Source: Chromobacterium sp. ATCC 53434
Lineage (GTDB): Bacteria; Pseudomonadota; Gammaproteobacteria; Burkholderiales; Chromobacteriaceae
Assembly: GCF_002848345.1 (NCBI RefSeq)
Contig: NZ_CP025429.1
Location: forward strand, 3,658,001-3,722,000
Direction of reading: 5' to 3'
Length of the DNA: 64,000 nt
Shown: one piece after another, positions 47,756 to 58,360 of the stretch
How the letters are laid out: every line of letters starts with the position of its first letter
How positions within the stretch are numbered: position 1 is the first letter of the stretch
The notes under the pieces: model-generated
The model's database searches: none
Seen by the model: only the letters and a program-made list of their open reading frames with translations
What the model was told of the DNA's origin: nothing
Translations under genes and position numbers: made by a program

Positions 47756-50374
47756 TCAGGCCAGGATCTTGGACACGATCTCGTAGACGTCCTTCGACAA
47801 CTCGGCCTTGGCCAGCCGCTCCAGCTCGGCGCGCATCTTCGCCTGCCGGCCCGGCTCCAGCTTCAGCAGCCGGCGGAAGGCGCGGCTCAGACCGCTGGCG
47901 ACCTGCGGATTGATCGCGTCCAGTTCCAGGATGCGGTCGGCCAGGAAGCGGTAGCCGCTGCCGTCCTCGGCGTGGAAGTGGAACAGATTGCCGCCGAAGG
48001 CGCCCAGCAGCGCGCGCACCTTGTTCGGGTTGCGGATGCTGAACGCCGGGTGATGCAGTGCTGCCTGCACATGCTGCAACGTGCCTTCCAGCTGGCTGCT
48101 GCCGATCAGCGTGAAGAACTTGTCCATCACCAGCGCCTCTTGCTGCCAACGCGAACCGAAGGCGGTGAAGCAGGCGTCGCGCTCCTGGCCGTCGCGGTCG
48201 CGCAGCGCCAGCAGCGCGCCCATCTGGTCGGTCATATTGTCCGCGTCCAGGCACTGCTTGCCGGCGACCTCGGCCGGCCAGGCGTCGTCCAGCCGGTTCA
48301 GCATCCACAGCGCGCGGTTCTTCAGACTGCGCTTGCCGGAGTCCTGCGGCTTGTAGTCGCGGGTCAGGTTCAGCTCGTAAGCTTCGCGCCATTCGCCGCG
48401 CAGCGCCTGCGCCAGCTGGTCCAGCACGAATTCGCGCACTTGATGGATCACCGCCGGATCGGCGTTGTCCACCATCTCCAGAATCTCGCTCTCGGCCGGC
48501 AGGCTCAGCATCAGCGCCTTGAACGCCGGGTCCAGGCTCAGGTCCTTCAGCACCGAGCGGAAGGCGCCGACGAAGGTGGCCGACAGTTGCAGTTCGCGGC
48601 CGGCGGCGGCGTCGACGATCAGCTGCTTGAACAGGCGCTCGGCGAAAATCTGCCCGGCTTCCCAGCGGCAGAAGCTGTCGCTGTCGTTGGCCATCAGGAA
48701 CACCAGCTGCTCGTCGCGCCAGTCGTACTCCAGCTTCACCGGCGCGGAGAAGCCGCGCAGCAGCGACGGCACCGGCTCGGCCGGGACGTCGACGAAGGTG
48801 AAGCTCTGCTCGGCGGCCTTGACGTCCAGCACGCGCGAGACGCCGACGGCCTCGGCCTCGCCGGCCAGGCGCAGCGGCAGATCGCGACCGTCGGCGCCGA
48901 CCAGGCCCAGCGCCAGCGGAATATGGAAGGGCAACTTGTTCTGCTGTCCCGGCGTGGCCGGGCAGCTCTGCTTGACGGTCAGCGTATAGCTTTGCCCGGC
49001 CGGGTCGTAGCGGGACGACACGGCGAGGCGCGGCGTGCCGGCCTGGCTGTACCACAGCGCGAACTGCGACAGGTCGGCGTCGTTGGCGTCGGCCATCGCG
49101 GCGCGGAAGTCGTCGCAGGTGACGGCCTGGCCGTCGTGGCGCTTGAAGTACAAGTCCATGCCCTTGCGGAAGCCGTCGCGGCCCAGCAGCGTCTCGTACA
49201 TCCGCACCACTTCAGAACCCTTTTCGTACACGGTCATCGTGTAGAAGTTGTTCATCTCGATATAGCTGTCCGGGCGGATCGGGTGCGCGGTCGGGCCGGC
49301 GTCCTCGGGGAACTGCGCCATCCGCAGGCCCTTGACGTCCTCGATGCGCTTGACCGCGCGGCTGTAGATGTCGGCGCTGAATTCCTGATCGCGGTAGACG
49401 GTCAAGCCTTCCTTCAGCGACAGCTGGAACCAGTCGCGGCAGGTGACGCGGTTGCCGGTCCAGTTGTGGAAGTATTCGTGGCCGATCACCGCCTCGATAT
49501 CCTCGAAGTCCGCGTCGGTCGCGGTATCCTGGCGCGCCAGCACATACTTGGTGTTGAAGATGTTGAGGCCCTTGTTCTCCATCGCGCCCATATTGAAGTC
49601 GCCGACGGCGACGATCATATAGATGTCGAGGTCGTACTCCAGGCCGAAGCGCTCCTCGTCCCACTTCATCGAGTGCTTGACCGACTCCATCGCGTGGGCG
49701 GTCTTGTCCTGGTCGGCCGGCTCGGTCCAGATCTCCAGCGCCACCTCGCGGCCCCGCATGGTGACGAACTTGTCCTTCAGCGCCACGAGCTTGCCGGCCA
49801 CCAGCGCGAACAGATAGGACGGCTTGCGGTAGGGATCGACCCATTTGACCCAGTGGCGCTTCTTGTCGACCATGCCCTCGCCGACCTTGTTGCCGTTGGA
49901 CAGCAGCACTGGGTACTTCTGCTTGTCGGCCTTGATCGTCGTGGTGAACTTGGCCATCACGTCCGGACGGTCCAGATAATAGGTGATCTTGCGGAAGCCT
50001 TCCGGTTCGCACTGGCTGAACAGATTGCCGCCGGACGCGTACAGGCCCATCAGGCTGGTGTTGGCGGCCGGGTCTAGCTCGGTCTCCACTTCCAGAATGA
50101 AGCTGTCCGGCACCTGACTCACCGTCAGCACGTCGTCTGCGAGACGGTAGCGGCCCTCGTCCAGCCTCTCGCCGTCCAGCAGCACCGACACCAGCTTGGC
50201 GCTGCCGTCCAGCTTCAGGTCGGCATCGACGCTGCCGTCGTTGCGAGTCACCACCAGCCGCGACTGCACGCGGGTGAACGCGTCTTCGATGTCGAACACC
50301 AGATCGACGCGGTCGATCAGGAAGGCCGGAGCCCGGTAATCGTTGCGATATTTCACTTCTGGCTGCTGCGCCAT
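47756..50374 (-). CDS. pepN: Aminopeptidase N (M1 family)
   Basis: An 872-residue zinc aminopeptidase of broad specificity in cytosolic peptide turnover. [12 protein letters not shown] (exopeptidase GxMEN motif, about 265), the zinc site [13 protein letters not shown] (HExxH, about 301) and the third ligand Glu 18 residues on ([14 protein letters not shown]) are visible; four-domain length matches E. coli PepN (870). Start: ATG at 50374 with GGAGG upstream; the longer frame begins with unrelated residues. The M61 peptidase gene upstream is on the same strand, 95 nt away. Confidence 0.97.
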   Translation of the reverse strand: MAQQPEVKYRNDYRAPAFLIDRVDLVFDIEDAFTRVQSRLVVTRNDGSVDADLKLDGSAKLVSVLLDGERLDEGRYRLADDVLTVSQVPDSFILEVETELDPAANTSLMGLYASGGNLFSQCEPEGFRKITYYLDRPDVMAKFTTTIKADKQKYPVLLSNGNKVGEGMVDKKRHWVKWVDPYRKPSYLFALVAGKLVALKDKFVTMRGREVALEIWTEPADQDKTAHAMESVKHSMKWDEERFGLEYDLDIYMIVAVGDFNMGAMENKGLNIFNTKYVLARQDTATDADFEDIEAVIGHEYFHNWTGNRVTCRDWFQLSLKEGLTVYRDQEFSADIYSRAVKRIEDVKGLRMAQFPEDAGPTAHPIRPDSYIEMNNFYTMTVYEKGSEVVRMYETLLGRDGFRKGMDLYFKRHDGQAVTCDDFRAAMADANDADLSQFALWYSQAGTPRLAVSSRYDPAGQSYTLTVKQSCPATPGQQNKLPFHIPLALGLVGADGRDLPLRLAGEAEAVGVSRVLDVKAAEQSFTFVDVPAEPVPSLLRGFSAPVKLEYDWRDEQLVFLMANDSDSFCRWEAGQIFAERLFKQLIVDAAAGRELQLSATFVGAFRSVLKDLSLDPAFKALMLSLPAESEILEMVDNADPAVIHQVREFVLDQLAQALRGEWREAYELNLTRDYKPQDSGKRSLKNRALWMLNRLDDAWPAEVAGKQCLDADNMTDQMGALLALRDRDGQERDACFTAFGSRWQQEALVMDKFFTLIGSSQLEGTLQHVQAALHHPAFSIRNPNKVRALLGAFGGNLFHFHAEDGSGYRFLADRILELDAINPQVASGLSRAFRRLLKLEPGRQAKMRAELERLAKAELSKDVYEIVSKILA

Positions 50375-50468
50375 GTATCCTCCTTGGGCCGGCGTCCCCG
50401 CCGGTCTCATTCATAGACAGCGCGGCGCCTGATCGACGCCGCTTATTGTCGACATGCCGGCCGCTTGG

Positions 50469-52262
50469 TCAGCGGCCCGCAATCCATTTGCCGCCGCCTG
50501 CCGCCAGTTTCAGGCGGCAGGTATCGTCGGACGCCGCTTGCGCAACGAGCTCGAAAGTCATCAACTCGTCGCGGCGGAAGGCATGCAGCTTGATCGTGTC
50601 GCCGGCCTGAAGCCGGGCAAGCTGCTTGTCCAAATCGTAGGCGCGCAGCTTGTCCACCGCCACCACCACGTCGCCGCCGGACAGGCCGGCCTGCTGGGCG
50701 GCGCCGCCGTCCAGCACCTGGACCAGCCGGACGCCGGCGGCATCGGCCGCGGTCCTGGCGCCCAGCGTCAGCGGCGCCGGCTTGCCGGCGAAGGCGTCGA
50801 CGACGCCGCCGCGGTCGGACGCGCCCTGCGCCGCCTCGAATTTCAGCTCCACGCCCTGGCTCGCCAACAGCTCGGCCAACGGCAAATCCTCGGTGCTGCG
50901 CAAGGCCAGATCGAAGAACGGTTTCAGTTTCAGGCCGGTGGTCTCGATCGCGATCTTCTCCCACTCGTCCTCTTCCAGGCCCTTGCCGTCGGCCAGCCAC
51001 TTGCTCCACAGCGCGCGCATCACATCGTCCAGCGATTGCTTGCCCTTGCTGTCGCGACGAATGACGAGATCCAGCGCCAGCGCCGCCAGCGAACCCTTGG
51101 TGTAATAGCTGACGATGCTGTTCGGGCTGTTCTCGTCCTGGCGGTAGTATTTGGTCCAGGCCTCGAAGCTCGATTGCTCCAGCGTCTGCTTCAGTCTGCC
51201 GGCGCCGCGTTGCACGCCGGTGATGGTCTCGGCCAACAGACCCAGATAGCGCTTCTCGTCTATCAGGCCGCAGCGGACCAGGGTCAGGTCGTCGTAGTAG
51301 GAGGTGATGCCCTCGAAGGCCCACAGCAGACGGGTCATGCCCTCGCGGTTCAGGTCGTACGGCGCGAACGCCGCCGGCTTCATCCGTTTGACGTTCCAGC
51401 TGTGGAAGTATTCGTGGCTGATCAGGCCCAACAGTTTCAGGTAGCCGTCGCCGATCTCGGCCGCGCCCGGCGCCGGCAGATCGTCGCGGTTGGCCACCAG
51501 CGCCGTCGACGCCCGATGTTCCAGACCGCCGTAGACATCCTTGCCGACGAAGAGCATGAACACATAGCGATCGAACGGCGCCGGCTCGCCGAACAGCCTG
51601 ATCTGGTATTCGCAGATCTTCTTGCAGTCGTCGGCCAGCCGCTTCAGATCGGCCTGGAATCGGCCGGAGACGACAAACTCGTGCGGCACGCCGCAGGCCT
51701 TGAAGCTGACCTTGTGAAAATCGCCCAGTTCCACCGGATGGTCGATCAATTCGTCGTAGTCAGCCGCCCGGTAAAGACCGAAGCCGCTCTTCTTCTTGAC
51801 GTCGACCGCCGGCAGGCTGGTCGCCACTTTCCAATTGGCATGAAATTTTCCGTCCGGCGCCTGGATGTCCACGGTGCAGGACTCGTTCTCGTAGCCCTCG
51901 GCCGCCAGAAACACGCTGGTGCCGTTGAAGAAGCCGCGCTCGCCGTCCAAATAGGCGCCACGCACCGACAGGTCGAAGGCGTAGACCTGATAGCGCAGCG
52001 TCAGCTCGCCCTTGGCCGGCGCCGCCTGCCAGCGGTTCTTCGCCAGCTGCCGCAGCGGCACCGCCTTGCCGCCAGCCTCCGCGGCCAGGCTGACGATGTG
52101 TTTGGAAAATTCACGGATCATATAACTGCCGGGAATCCACGTCGGCAAAAAAAACACCTGGCCATTCTTGGCCGGGTGCGTGACTGTGACGGTGACATCG
52201 AACAGATGCGCCTGCGGCGAGGCCGGACGCAGCGTGTAGTGTACGGGAGCGGAGAGGGTCAT
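50469..52262 (-). CDS. M61-family glycyl aminopeptidase with PDZ domain
   Basis: A 597-residue metallopeptidase. The N-terminal beta domain (1-170: FLPTWIPGSYMIREFSKHI) precedes the zinc site in LGLISHEYFHSWNVKRMKP (HExxH, about 285) with the downstream Glu ligand in LLWAFEGITSYYDDL. The C-terminal PDZ domain (about 480-580) has the GLSGGDVVVAVD carboxylate loop. No signal peptide is seen. It removes Gly, and to a lesser extent Ala, from peptides. Expression could respond to the FNR box just upstream, although that box fits the cco promoter better. Confidence 0.93.
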   Translation of the reverse strand: MTLSAPVHYTLRPASPQAHLFDVTVTVTHPAKNGQVFFLPTWIPGSYMIREFSKHIVSLAAEAGGKAVPLRQLAKNRWQAAPAKGELTLRYQVYAFDLSVRGAYLDGERGFFNGTSVFLAAEGYENESCTVDIQAPDGKFHANWKVATSLPAVDVKKKSGFGLYRAADYDELIDHPVELGDFHKVSFKACGVPHEFVVSGRFQADLKRLADDCKKICEYQIRLFGEPAPFDRYVFMLFVGKDVYGGLEHRASTALVANRDDLPAPGAAEIGDGYLKLLGLISHEYFHSWNVKRMKPAAFAPYDLNREGMTRLLWAFEGITSYYDDLTLVRCGLIDEKRYLGLLAETITGVQRGAGRLKQTLEQSSFEAWTKYYRQDENSPNSIVSYYTKGSLAALALDLVIRRDSKGKQSLDDVMRALWSKWLADGKGLEEDEWEKIAIETTGLKLKPFFDLALRSTEDLPLAELLASQGVELKFEAAQGASDRGGVVDAFAGKPAPLTLGARTAADAAGVRLVQVLDGGAAQQAGLSGGDVVVAVDKLRAYDLDKQLARLQAGDTIKLHAFRRDELMTFELVAQAASDDTCRLKLAAGGGKWIAGR

Positions 52263-52336
52263 GAGCAGCCTGCAAGCGTTGCAAAACCTGATGATTCTAG
52301 CATCGGCGCGTATTTAGCGCCGTCATTTATGCCGTA

Positions 52337-52377
52337 TTGATCCATATCAATGAGTGGCGCCGACAGACCAATACAAT
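52337..52377 (+). promoter_or_regulatory. FNR/Anr-dependent (class II) promoter of the cbb3 oxidase operon
   Basis: TTGATCCATATCAA (52337-52350) is a perfect FNR box. TACAAT (52372-52377) sits 21 nt later as the -10, which places the box centre close to -41 from a start near 52384. No -35 is needed in this class. This would give a leader of about 340 nt before ccoN. The box also lies 75 nt from the divergent M61 gene. Confidence 0.8.
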
Positions 52378-52723
52378 TGCATGAGTGGCAATATGAACTG
52401 TTCACATCGCTACTCTTGAAACGACGCAGGAAAAGACATACCGGGACCGATCATGCTGATTATGCTTCTGGCTCGCACATTGCAATTGTTTTAGAATAAC
52501 GGCATTGGTCAAGTGGAAATTTGGTGCTGTCGAAACGGCCTGCGAACTGCTAATACAGACATCAAAGCCTATCGATACAGGTCAAGCACCTGGTTCAACT
52601 TTGCAGATTCGGTTCCCCGCGGCTTGCCTCTAGCCTTCCCCTCCAGATTGGGTTGCAGGCGCGAAGTTCAAGCCGCCATGGTTTGTCGTGTTCTGAAGTT
52701 AGCAACCTTGGAGATAACCTTAA
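52378..52723 (+). other. Long ccoN leader
   Basis: About 345 bases between the predicted start of transcription and the ccoN ATG, with no convincing gene. An open frame from 52513 runs past the ccoN start in another frame and has poor codon use. A second promoter nearer the gene cannot be excluded. Confidence 0.4.
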
Positions 52724-54148
52724 ATGGAAACGCAACCCACTTATAACTATAAGGTGGTGCGCCAGTTTGCCATCATGACCGTAGTTTGGGGCATAGTCGG
52801 CATGCTGGTGGGCGTCATCATCGCGGCCCAGCTGGTCTGGCCCGAACTCAACTTCGGCCCGTGGTTCCACTTTGGCCGGCTGCGCCCGCTGCACACCAAC
52901 GCCGTCATCTTCGCCTTCGGGGGCTGCGGCCTGTTCGCCACATCCTATTATGTGGTGCAGCGCACCTGTAACGTCCGCCTGATTTCCGACAAGCTGGCAG
53001 CCTTCACCTTCTGGGGCTGGCAGCTGGTCATCGTGCTGGCCGTGATCACCCTTCCGCTCGGCTACACCTTCGCCAAGGAATACGCCGAGCTCGAGTGGCC
53101 GATCAAGCTGTTGATCGCCGTGGTCTGGATCGTGTACGCCATCGTGTTCTTCGGCACCATCGCCATCCGCAAGGTCCAGCACATCTACGTGGCCAACTGG
53201 TTCTACGGCGCCTTCATCCTGGCGGTGGCGCTGCTGCACATCGTCAACTCCGCCTTCGTGCCGGTGACGCTGTGGAAGTCCTACTCGGTCTATGCCGGCG
53301 CCGTCGACGCGATGGTGCAATGGTGGTACGGCCACAATGCGGTGGGCTTCTTCCTGACCGCCGCCTTCCTCGGCATGATGTACTACTTCGTGCCCAAACA
53401 GGCCGGCCGCCCGGTGTATTCCTACCGGCTGTCGGTGGTGCACTTCTGGGCGCTGATCTTCACTTATATGTGGGCCGGTCCCCACCACCTTCACTACACC
53501 GCGCTGCCGGACTGGACCCAGTCGGTCGGCATGGTGTTTTCGCTGGTGCTGCTGGCGCCGTCCTGGGGCGGCATGATCAACGGCATCATGACCTTGTCCG
53601 GCGCCTGGCACAAACTGCGCACCGACCCGGTGCTGAAGTTCCTGGTGGTATCGCTATCCTTCTATGGCATGTCGACGTTTGAAGGTCCGATGATGTCGAT
53701 CAAGACCGTCAACGCGCTGTCGCACTACACCGACTGGACCATCGGCCACGTTCACTCCGGCGCGCTGGGCTGGGTGGGCTTCATCACCATCGGCTCGATG
53801 TACTACCTGATTCCGCGCCTGTTCGGCCGCGACACCATGTACAGCGTCAAGCTGATCGAGGCCCACTTCTGGCTCGCCACCGTCGGCGTGGTGCTCTACA
53901 TCGCCGCGCTGTGGATTTCCGGCGTCACCCAGGGCCTGATGTGGCGCGCGCTCAATGCGGACGGCACGCTGACCTACGCCTTCGTCGAGGCGGTCAAAGC
54001 CACCTATCCGTACCACTTCGTGCGCTTCCTCGGCGGCGCCCTGTATTTGTCCGGCATGCTGCTGATGGCCTACAACACCTTCCGCACGGTATCGGCCGGC
54101 CGCGCCGTCGATGCCAAGATTCCGGCCATCACCGCGCAAGCACACTAA
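52724..54148 (+). CDS. ccoN: cbb3-type cytochrome c oxidase subunit I
   Basis: A 474-residue membrane subunit with 12 helices that holds low-spin heme b and the heme b3-CuB centre reducing oxygen. Heme/copper ligands are visible in [18 protein letters not shown], the TM6 segment [22 protein letters not shown] (CuB His), [18 protein letters not shown] (HH pair) and [17 protein letters not shown] (two axial His). It has high oxygen affinity and works in microaerobic respiration. First gene of ccoNOQP-GH. The ribosome site is GGAGAT, 8 nt upstream. Confidence 0.98.
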   Translation: METQPTYNYKVVRQFAIMTVVWGIVGMLVGVIIAAQLVWPELNFGPWFHFGRLRPLHTNAVIFAFGGCGLFATSYYVVQRTCNVRLISDKLAAFTFWGWQLVIVLAVITLPLGYTFAKEYAELEWPIKLLIAVVWIVYAIVFFGTIAIRKVQHIYVANWFYGAFILAVALLHIVNSAFVPVTLWKSYSVYAGAVDAMVQWWYGHNAVGFFLTAAFLGMMYYFVPKQAGRPVYSYRLSVVHFWALIFTYMWAGPHHLHYTALPDWTQSVGMVFSLVLLAPSWGGMINGIMTLSGAWHKLRTDPVLKFLVVSLSFYGMSTFEGPMMSIKTVNALSHYTDWTIGHVHSGALGWVGFITIGSMYYLIPRLFGRDTMYSVKLIEAHFWLATVGVVLYIAALWISGVTQGLMWRALNADGTLTYAFVEAVKATYPYHFVRFLGGALYLSGMLLMAYNTFRTVSAGRAVDAKIPAITAQAH

Positions 54149-54164
54149 TCGGACAAGAACAATC

Positions 54165-54779
54165 ATGGACAAAATCCAGAAACTGATAGAAGAACATGTC
54201 GGCTGGCTGATCGTACTGACCCTGCTGGTGGTCAGCGTCGCCGGCCTGGTCGAAATCCTGCCGCTGGCCTTCCAGAAGTCGGTCACCGAGCCAGTAGCCG
54301 GCGTCAAGCCGTACACCTCGCTGCAGCTGGCCGGCCGCGACATCTATATCCGCGAAGGCTGCTACAACTGCCACTCGCAGATGATCCGCCCGTTCCGCGC
54401 CGAAACCGAGCGCTACGGCCATTATTCGGTGGCCGGCGAGTCGGTGTACGACCACCCGTTCCAGTGGGGCTCCAAGCGCACCGGTCCGGACCTGGCCCGC
54501 GTCGGCGGCCGCTACTCCGACGAATGGCACCGCGTGCACCTGACCAATCCGCGCGACGTGGTGCCGGAATCGAACATGCCCGCCTTCCCGTGGCTGGCCA
54601 AGAACCTGGTGGACGCCGACGTGATGCCGCTGAAGATGGAGGCGCTGCGCAAGGTCGGCGTGCCTTACACCGACAAGGACATCGCGGAAGCCAAGGCCCA
54701 GGTCGAAGGCAAATCCGAGATGGACGCGCTGGTCGCCTACCTGCAGGGCCTCGGCCTTGCGCTGAAGAATGTGCGCTGA
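54165..54779 (+). CDS. ccoO: cbb3-type cytochrome c oxidase, monoheme subunit II
   Basis: A 204-residue membrane-anchored cytochrome c. The N-terminal anchor is [23 protein letters not shown]. The heme site is [14 protein letters not shown] (CxxCH near 66-70), with the axial Met probably in ESNMPAFPW. It passes electrons to CcoN. Start: ATG at 54165, 16 nt after ccoN. Confidence 0.97.
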   Translation: MDKIQKLIEEHVGWLIVLTLLVVSVAGLVEILPLAFQKSVTEPVAGVKPYTSLQLAGRDIYIREGCYNCHSQMIRPFRAETERYGHYSVAGESVYDHPFQWGSKRTGPDLARVGGRYSDEWHRVHLTNPRDVVPESNMPAFPWLAKNLVDADVMPLKMEALRKVGVPYTDKDIAEAKAQVEGKSEMDALVAYLQGLGLALKNVR

Positions 54780-54782
54780 GCC

Positions 54783-54974
54783 ATGGACTGGGTTACGTTC
54801 GGACGTTCGCTGTTCACCGTGGTCTGCTTCGCGTTCTTCATCGTGGTGCTGATCATCGCCTATAGCAAACGCTCCAGGAGCCGGTACGAGGAGGCAGCCA
54901 ACCTGCCCTTCCTCGATGACGACAAGGTAGAGGAGGCCGGACGCGAGCAGGCCTCCAGCGGAGCAAGAAAATGA
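54783..54974 (+). CDS. ccoQ: cbb3-type oxidase assembly/stability subunit CcoQ
   Basis: A 63-residue protein with one membrane span (SLFTVVCFAFFIVVLIIAYS) and a charged tail (KRSRSRYEEAANLPFLDDD). It stabilises the oxidase complex. It starts 3 nt after ccoO and its stop overlaps ccoP by 4 nt. Confidence 0.95.
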   Translation: MDWVTFGRSLFTVVCFAFFIVVLIIAYSKRSRSRYEEAANLPFLDDDKVEEAGREQASSGARK

Positions 54975-55900
54975 GTCAATTCACAAGCGATTTCTGGAAT
55001 ATCTGGATTATCGTGATCGTGTTGGGCGGCCTGATCTGGCTGACCCTGCTGGTATTCACCCAGTCCAAGACCACGGTCAACAAGGGGGAGGAAGTCCAGA
55101 TCACCGGCCATGTCTGGGACGGAGACCTGGCCGAGTACAACAATCCGCTGCCGCGCTGGTGGATGTTGATGTTCTACCTGACGCTGCTGTTCGCCGTCGT
55201 CTACCTGGTGCTGTATCCGGGCCTGGGCGACTTCAAGGGCTACTTCAAGTGGACCTCGCTCGGCCAGTACAAGGAAGAACGCGCCAAGGCCGAGGCCAAG
55301 TACCAGCCGCTGTACGACAAATTCCTGAAACAGGACCTGAAGGCGGTGGCGGGCGACCCGCAGGCGCAGGAAATGGGCAAGCGCCTGTTCCAGACCTACT
55401 GCGTGCAATGCCACGGCGCCGACGCGCGCGGCGCCAAGGGCTTCCCCAATCTGGTGAATCATGACTGGCTGTACGGCGGCTCGCCCGACACCATCAAGAC
55501 CACCATCCTGCACGGCCGCCACGGTCAGATGCCGGCCTGGGGCGCGGTGCTCGGCGAGGAGAAGGTCAAGGACGTGGCCAACTACGTGCTGTCGCTGTCG
55601 GTCACCAAGAAGAAGTTCGACGCCGAGCGCGCCACGCGCGGCAAGGAGACCTTCGCCACGCTGTGCTCGGCCTGCCACGGCCCCGACGGCAAGGGCAATC
55701 AGCAACTGGGCGCGCCCAACCTGACCCACCCGTCCGGCAACTGGCTGTACGGCGGCACCGAAAAGACCATCATCGAGACCGTCACCAACGGCCGCAACAA
55801 CCAGATGCCGGCCTGGAAGGACTTCCTCGGCGAAGGCAAGGTGCATCTGCTGGCCGCCTATGTCTGGAGCCTGTCCAACAACCCCAAAGCCCCGCAGTAA
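54971..55900 (+). CDS. ccoP: cbb3-type cytochrome c oxidase, diheme subunit III
   Basis: A 309-residue subunit. An N-terminal domain with two membrane segments (WIIVIVLGGLIWLTLLVFT; WWMLMFYLTLLFAVVYLVLYPG) is followed by two periplasmic cytochrome c domains with CVQCH (144-148) and CSACH (232-236), each with a GQMPAW or NQMPAW axial-Met motif. It receives electrons from soluble cytochromes. ATGA overlap with ccoQ. Confidence 0.98.
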   Translation: MSQFTSDFWNIWIIVIVLGGLIWLTLLVFTQSKTTVNKGEEVQITGHVWDGDLAEYNNPLPRWWMLMFYLTLLFAVVYLVLYPGLGDFKGYFKWTSLGQYKEERAKAEAKYQPLYDKFLKQDLKAVAGDPQAQEMGKRLFQTYCVQCHGADARGAKGFPNLVNHDWLYGGSPDTIKTTILHGRHGQMPAWGAVLGEEKVKDVANYVLSLSVTKKKFDAERATRGKETFATLCSACHGPDGKGNQQLGAPNLTHPSGNWLYGGTEKTIIETVTNGRNNQMPAWKDFLGEGKVHLLAAYVWSLSNNPKAPQ

Positions 55901-56008
55901 ACCCGGCCCGCCGCCCGCCCGGCGGGCGGCGCCCCTCTCCTGCTCCACCACGGGCCCCGGCCGGCGGCATCGTTTGACGCCGCGCCGGGTCCCGTTCAGG
56001 AAAACGCA

Positions 56009-57442
56009 ATGTCCGACTCGTTGAATAAGATCCCCGTCAAGGTCGAGACCGCCGGCAGCGACGGCGCCACCGTCTCGCTGTACGAAGCCCAGAAGAAAAT
56101 CTACCCGCGCGCGGTCAGGGGCATGTTCAACAATTTCCGCGTCCTGTTCGTGCTCGGCACCCAGCTGGCCTATCTCGGCCTGCCCTGGCTGCAATGGAAC
56201 GGTCGCCAGGCGGTGTTCTTCGACATGGTGGGCCGCAAGTTCTACCTGTTCGGCCTGACCATCTGGCCGCAGGACTTCGTCTATCTGGCGGCGCTGTTGA
56301 TGTGCTGCGCCTTCGGCCTGTTCACCTGGACCACCATCGCCGGCCGGCTGTGGTGCGGCTATTCCTGTCCGCAGACGGTCTACACCGAGATCATGCTGTG
56401 GATAGAACAGTGGGTCGAAGGCGACCGCGGCAAGCGGATGAAGCTGGACGCCGCGCCGATGAGCATGAGGAAGCTGAGGCTGAAAACGATCAAGCACGCG
56501 ATCATGATCGCGTTCTCGCTGTGGACCGGCTTCACGCTGGTCGGCTACTTCACGCCGATACGCAGCCTGACCGCGGCGCTGCCGACCTTCGGCTACGGTC
56601 CGTGGGAAATGTTCTGGATGTTCTTCTACGCCGGCTTCACCTATCTGTTCGCCGGCTTCATGCGCGAGCAGGTGTGCAAGTATATGTGCCCCTACGCCCG
56701 CTTCCAGGGGGTGATGTTCGACGCCGACACGCTGATCATCTCCTACGACGAGGCCCGCGGCGAACCGCGCGGCTCGCGCAAGAAGGGTTCGGACCCGCAG
56801 GCGCAGGGACTCGGCTCCTGCATCAATTGCAGCATCTGCGTCCAGGTGTGCCCGGTCGGCATCGACATCCGCAATGGCCTGCAGTACGAGTGCATAGGCT
56901 GCGCCGCCTGCATCGACGCCTGCGACGAGGTGATGGACAAGATGAGCTACCCGCGCGGCCTGATCCGCTACACCACCGAAAACGCGCTGGAGGGCAAGTA
57001 TCCGGAAAAAGCCATCGCCTCGCGGCTGAAACGGCCGCGGGTGGTGATGTACGTGCTGGTGCTGGCCATCGTGTTCGGCGCCGCCATCACCTCTCTGGCG
57101 CTGAGGAAGCCGTTCAAGGTGGACATCATCCGCGACCGCGCCTCGCTGGTGCGCGAAACCGAGGAGGGCTGGCTGGAGAACACCTATACCGTCAAGATCA
57201 TCAACACCACCGACAGCGAGCAGCGCTTCCGCATCTCGGCCACCGGCTTGCCGGCGCTGAAGGCCAAGGCGGAAACGCCCGAGATCCGTGTCGGCGCCGC
57301 CGACGCCGCCTCGGTCACCGTGCATGTCGAGGCCGACCCGCAGTACGCCACCAAGGGCAGCCACGAGATCCACTTCGTCATAGAATCCGTCAACCACCCG
57401 CCGTTGCGCGTGGAAGAAAAATCCAGCTTCATCGGAGAGTAA
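56009..57442 (+). CDS. ccoG: Cytochrome c oxidase accessory protein CcoG (FixG)
   Basis: A 477-residue membrane protein with several helices and a polyferredoxin segment: CINCSICVQVCPVGIDIRNGLQ followed by CIGCAACIDACDEVMDKM (about 271-305), two 4Fe-4S sites. WCGYSCPQTVYTEIMLWIEQ and EQVCKYMCPYARFQGVMFD add conserved Cys. The C-terminal Ig-like domain starts near 380. CcoG is thought to reduce copper for the CuB site. It follows ccoP after 108 nt. Confidence 0.95.
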   Translation: MSDSLNKIPVKVETAGSDGATVSLYEAQKKIYPRAVRGMFNNFRVLFVLGTQLAYLGLPWLQWNGRQAVFFDMVGRKFYLFGLTIWPQDFVYLAALLMCCAFGLFTWTTIAGRLWCGYSCPQTVYTEIMLWIEQWVEGDRGKRMKLDAAPMSMRKLRLKTIKHAIMIAFSLWTGFTLVGYFTPIRSLTAALPTFGYGPWEMFWMFFYAGFTYLFAGFMREQVCKYMCPYARFQGVMFDADTLIISYDEARGEPRGSRKKGSDPQAQGLGSCINCSICVQVCPVGIDIRNGLQYECIGCAACIDACDEVMDKMSYPRGLIRYTTENALEGKYPEKAIASRLKRPRVVMYVLVLAIVFGAAITSLALRKPFKVDIIRDRASLVRETEEGWLENTYTVKIINTTDSEQRFRISATGLPALKAKAETPEIRVGAADAASVTVHVEADPQYATKGSHEIHFVIESVNHPPLRVEEKSSFIGE

Positions 57443-57445
57443 TGC

Positions 57446-57979
57446 ATGCAGCACACCGCCCACCACCCGCCCCGCCCCTGGTACAAGGAACCCTGGCCGT
57501 GGATATTGTTCGGCATCCCGCTGGTGTCCATCATCGTCGGCATCTTCTTCCTGGCGGCCGCGATCAAGTCGGATGACGGCCTGGTCACCGACGACTATTA
57601 CAAGAAGGGCAAGGCCATCAATATGGAGCTGCGCCGCGACAAGGCCGCGGCGCAGATGGGCCTGAGCGCCCAGCTGATGTTCGGCAACGACGGCCGCAGC
57701 CTGCGCCTGATCACCAGCAGCAAGGTCAAGCTGCCGGACACGCTGGCGCTGCGCATGGTGCACCCGGCCCAGGACGACTTCGACGAGAACGCCGAGATGA
57801 CGATGGCCGGCCCCAATCTGTACCAGGGCATCCTGGCCAAGCCGCTGGTCAACGCCAACCACTGGTATGTGTTGGTCGAGGACCACGGCAAGACATGGCG
57901 CATCACCGGCGAATGGAAGACGACGCAAGGACCGGTGATGCAGCTGGGCCAGCCCAAGCTGGAGCCGGCTGCGAACTGA
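57446..57979 (+). CDS. ccoH: FixH/CcoH family protein
   Basis: A 177-residue protein with one membrane anchor (PWILFGIPLVSIIVGIFFLAAAI), followed by SDDGLVTDDYYKKGKAINMELRRD, the FixH signature, and a beta-rich periplasmic domain. It is needed for stable assembly of cbb3 oxidase. It begins 3 nt after ccoG and ends the operon in this window; ccoI (copper ATPase) and ccoS do not follow and must be elsewhere. Confidence 0.92.
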   Translation: MQHTAHHPPRPWYKEPWPWILFGIPLVSIIVGIFFLAAAIKSDDGLVTDDYYKKGKAINMELRRDKAAAQMGLSAQLMFGNDGRSLRLITSSKVKLPDTLALRMVHPAQDDFDENAEMTMAGPNLYQGILAKPLVNANHWYVLVEDHGKTWRITGEWKTTQGPVMQLGQPKLEPAAN

Positions 57980-57991
57980 AGCGGGACGAGA

Positions 57992-58009
57992 CGGCCCGCA
58001 GGCGGGCCG
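57992..58009. terminator. GC hairpin between convergent ccoH and the small gene
   Basis: CGGCCCGC-AG-GCGGGCCG, a perfect hairpin in the gap between two converging stops. It lacks a T-run, so its action as a terminator is uncertain. Confidence 0.5.
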
Positions 58010-58012
58010 CCG

Positions 58013-58360
58013 TCAGATGGTCGCGTCCGAGTGGTAACGCAGCCAGAAGGCCTCGCGGCAGCCGCTGTCGAAGCTCTTGCGCGGCGGGGCGATGCCCGGC
58101 GAGGCCCCCAGCGCCAGCACCTCGTAGCTGATCCAGCATTCGGAGCAGGCCAGCTCGCTCGGGTAGTCGTCGACCTCGATGCTGCGGCGTATCGCCACGC
58201 CGTTGTCGAAACGGTAGACGCACTCCCTCAGCGTCACCTCGCAGTCCGCCTCGCGCCAGCTGCGGCGGCTTTCCTCGCGGCCGACGACGCGCTCGGCGCC
58301 GGCGCCGCCCATGATGGCCCGCGCGTAGCCCGCCAGCGCTTCGAACCCCGCCTCGCTCAT
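58013..58360 (-). CDS. Hypothetical protein, 115 residues
   Basis: MSEAGFEALAGYARAIMGG opens a 115-residue protein without membrane spans, containing ECVYRFDNGVAIRRSIEVDDYPSELACSECWISYEVL. I do not recognise the family. GGAGGCGCC before the ATG gives a good ribosome site, codon use is typical, and the start overlaps the stop of the YbaK-like gene by 4 nt (ATGA). The tight coupling suggests a role tied to the deacylase or simply shared expression. Confidence 0.75.
   Translation of the reverse strand: MSEAGFEALAGYARAIMGGAGAERVVGREESRRSWREADCEVTLRECVYRFDNGVAIRRSIEVDDYPSELACSECWISYEVLALGASPGIAPPRKSFDSGCREAFWLRYHSDATI

Noticed and set aside
52513..52746. 77-codon frame in the ccoN leader
   Set aside because: Runs into ccoN in another frame, with no ribosome site and codons unlike neighbouring genes. 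A regulatory leader peptide cannot be fully excluded.
54860..57928. Open frame of 1,022 codons on the minus strand
   Set aside because: Covers ccoP, ccoG and ccoH in antisense. No domain, ribosome site or codon bias supports it.
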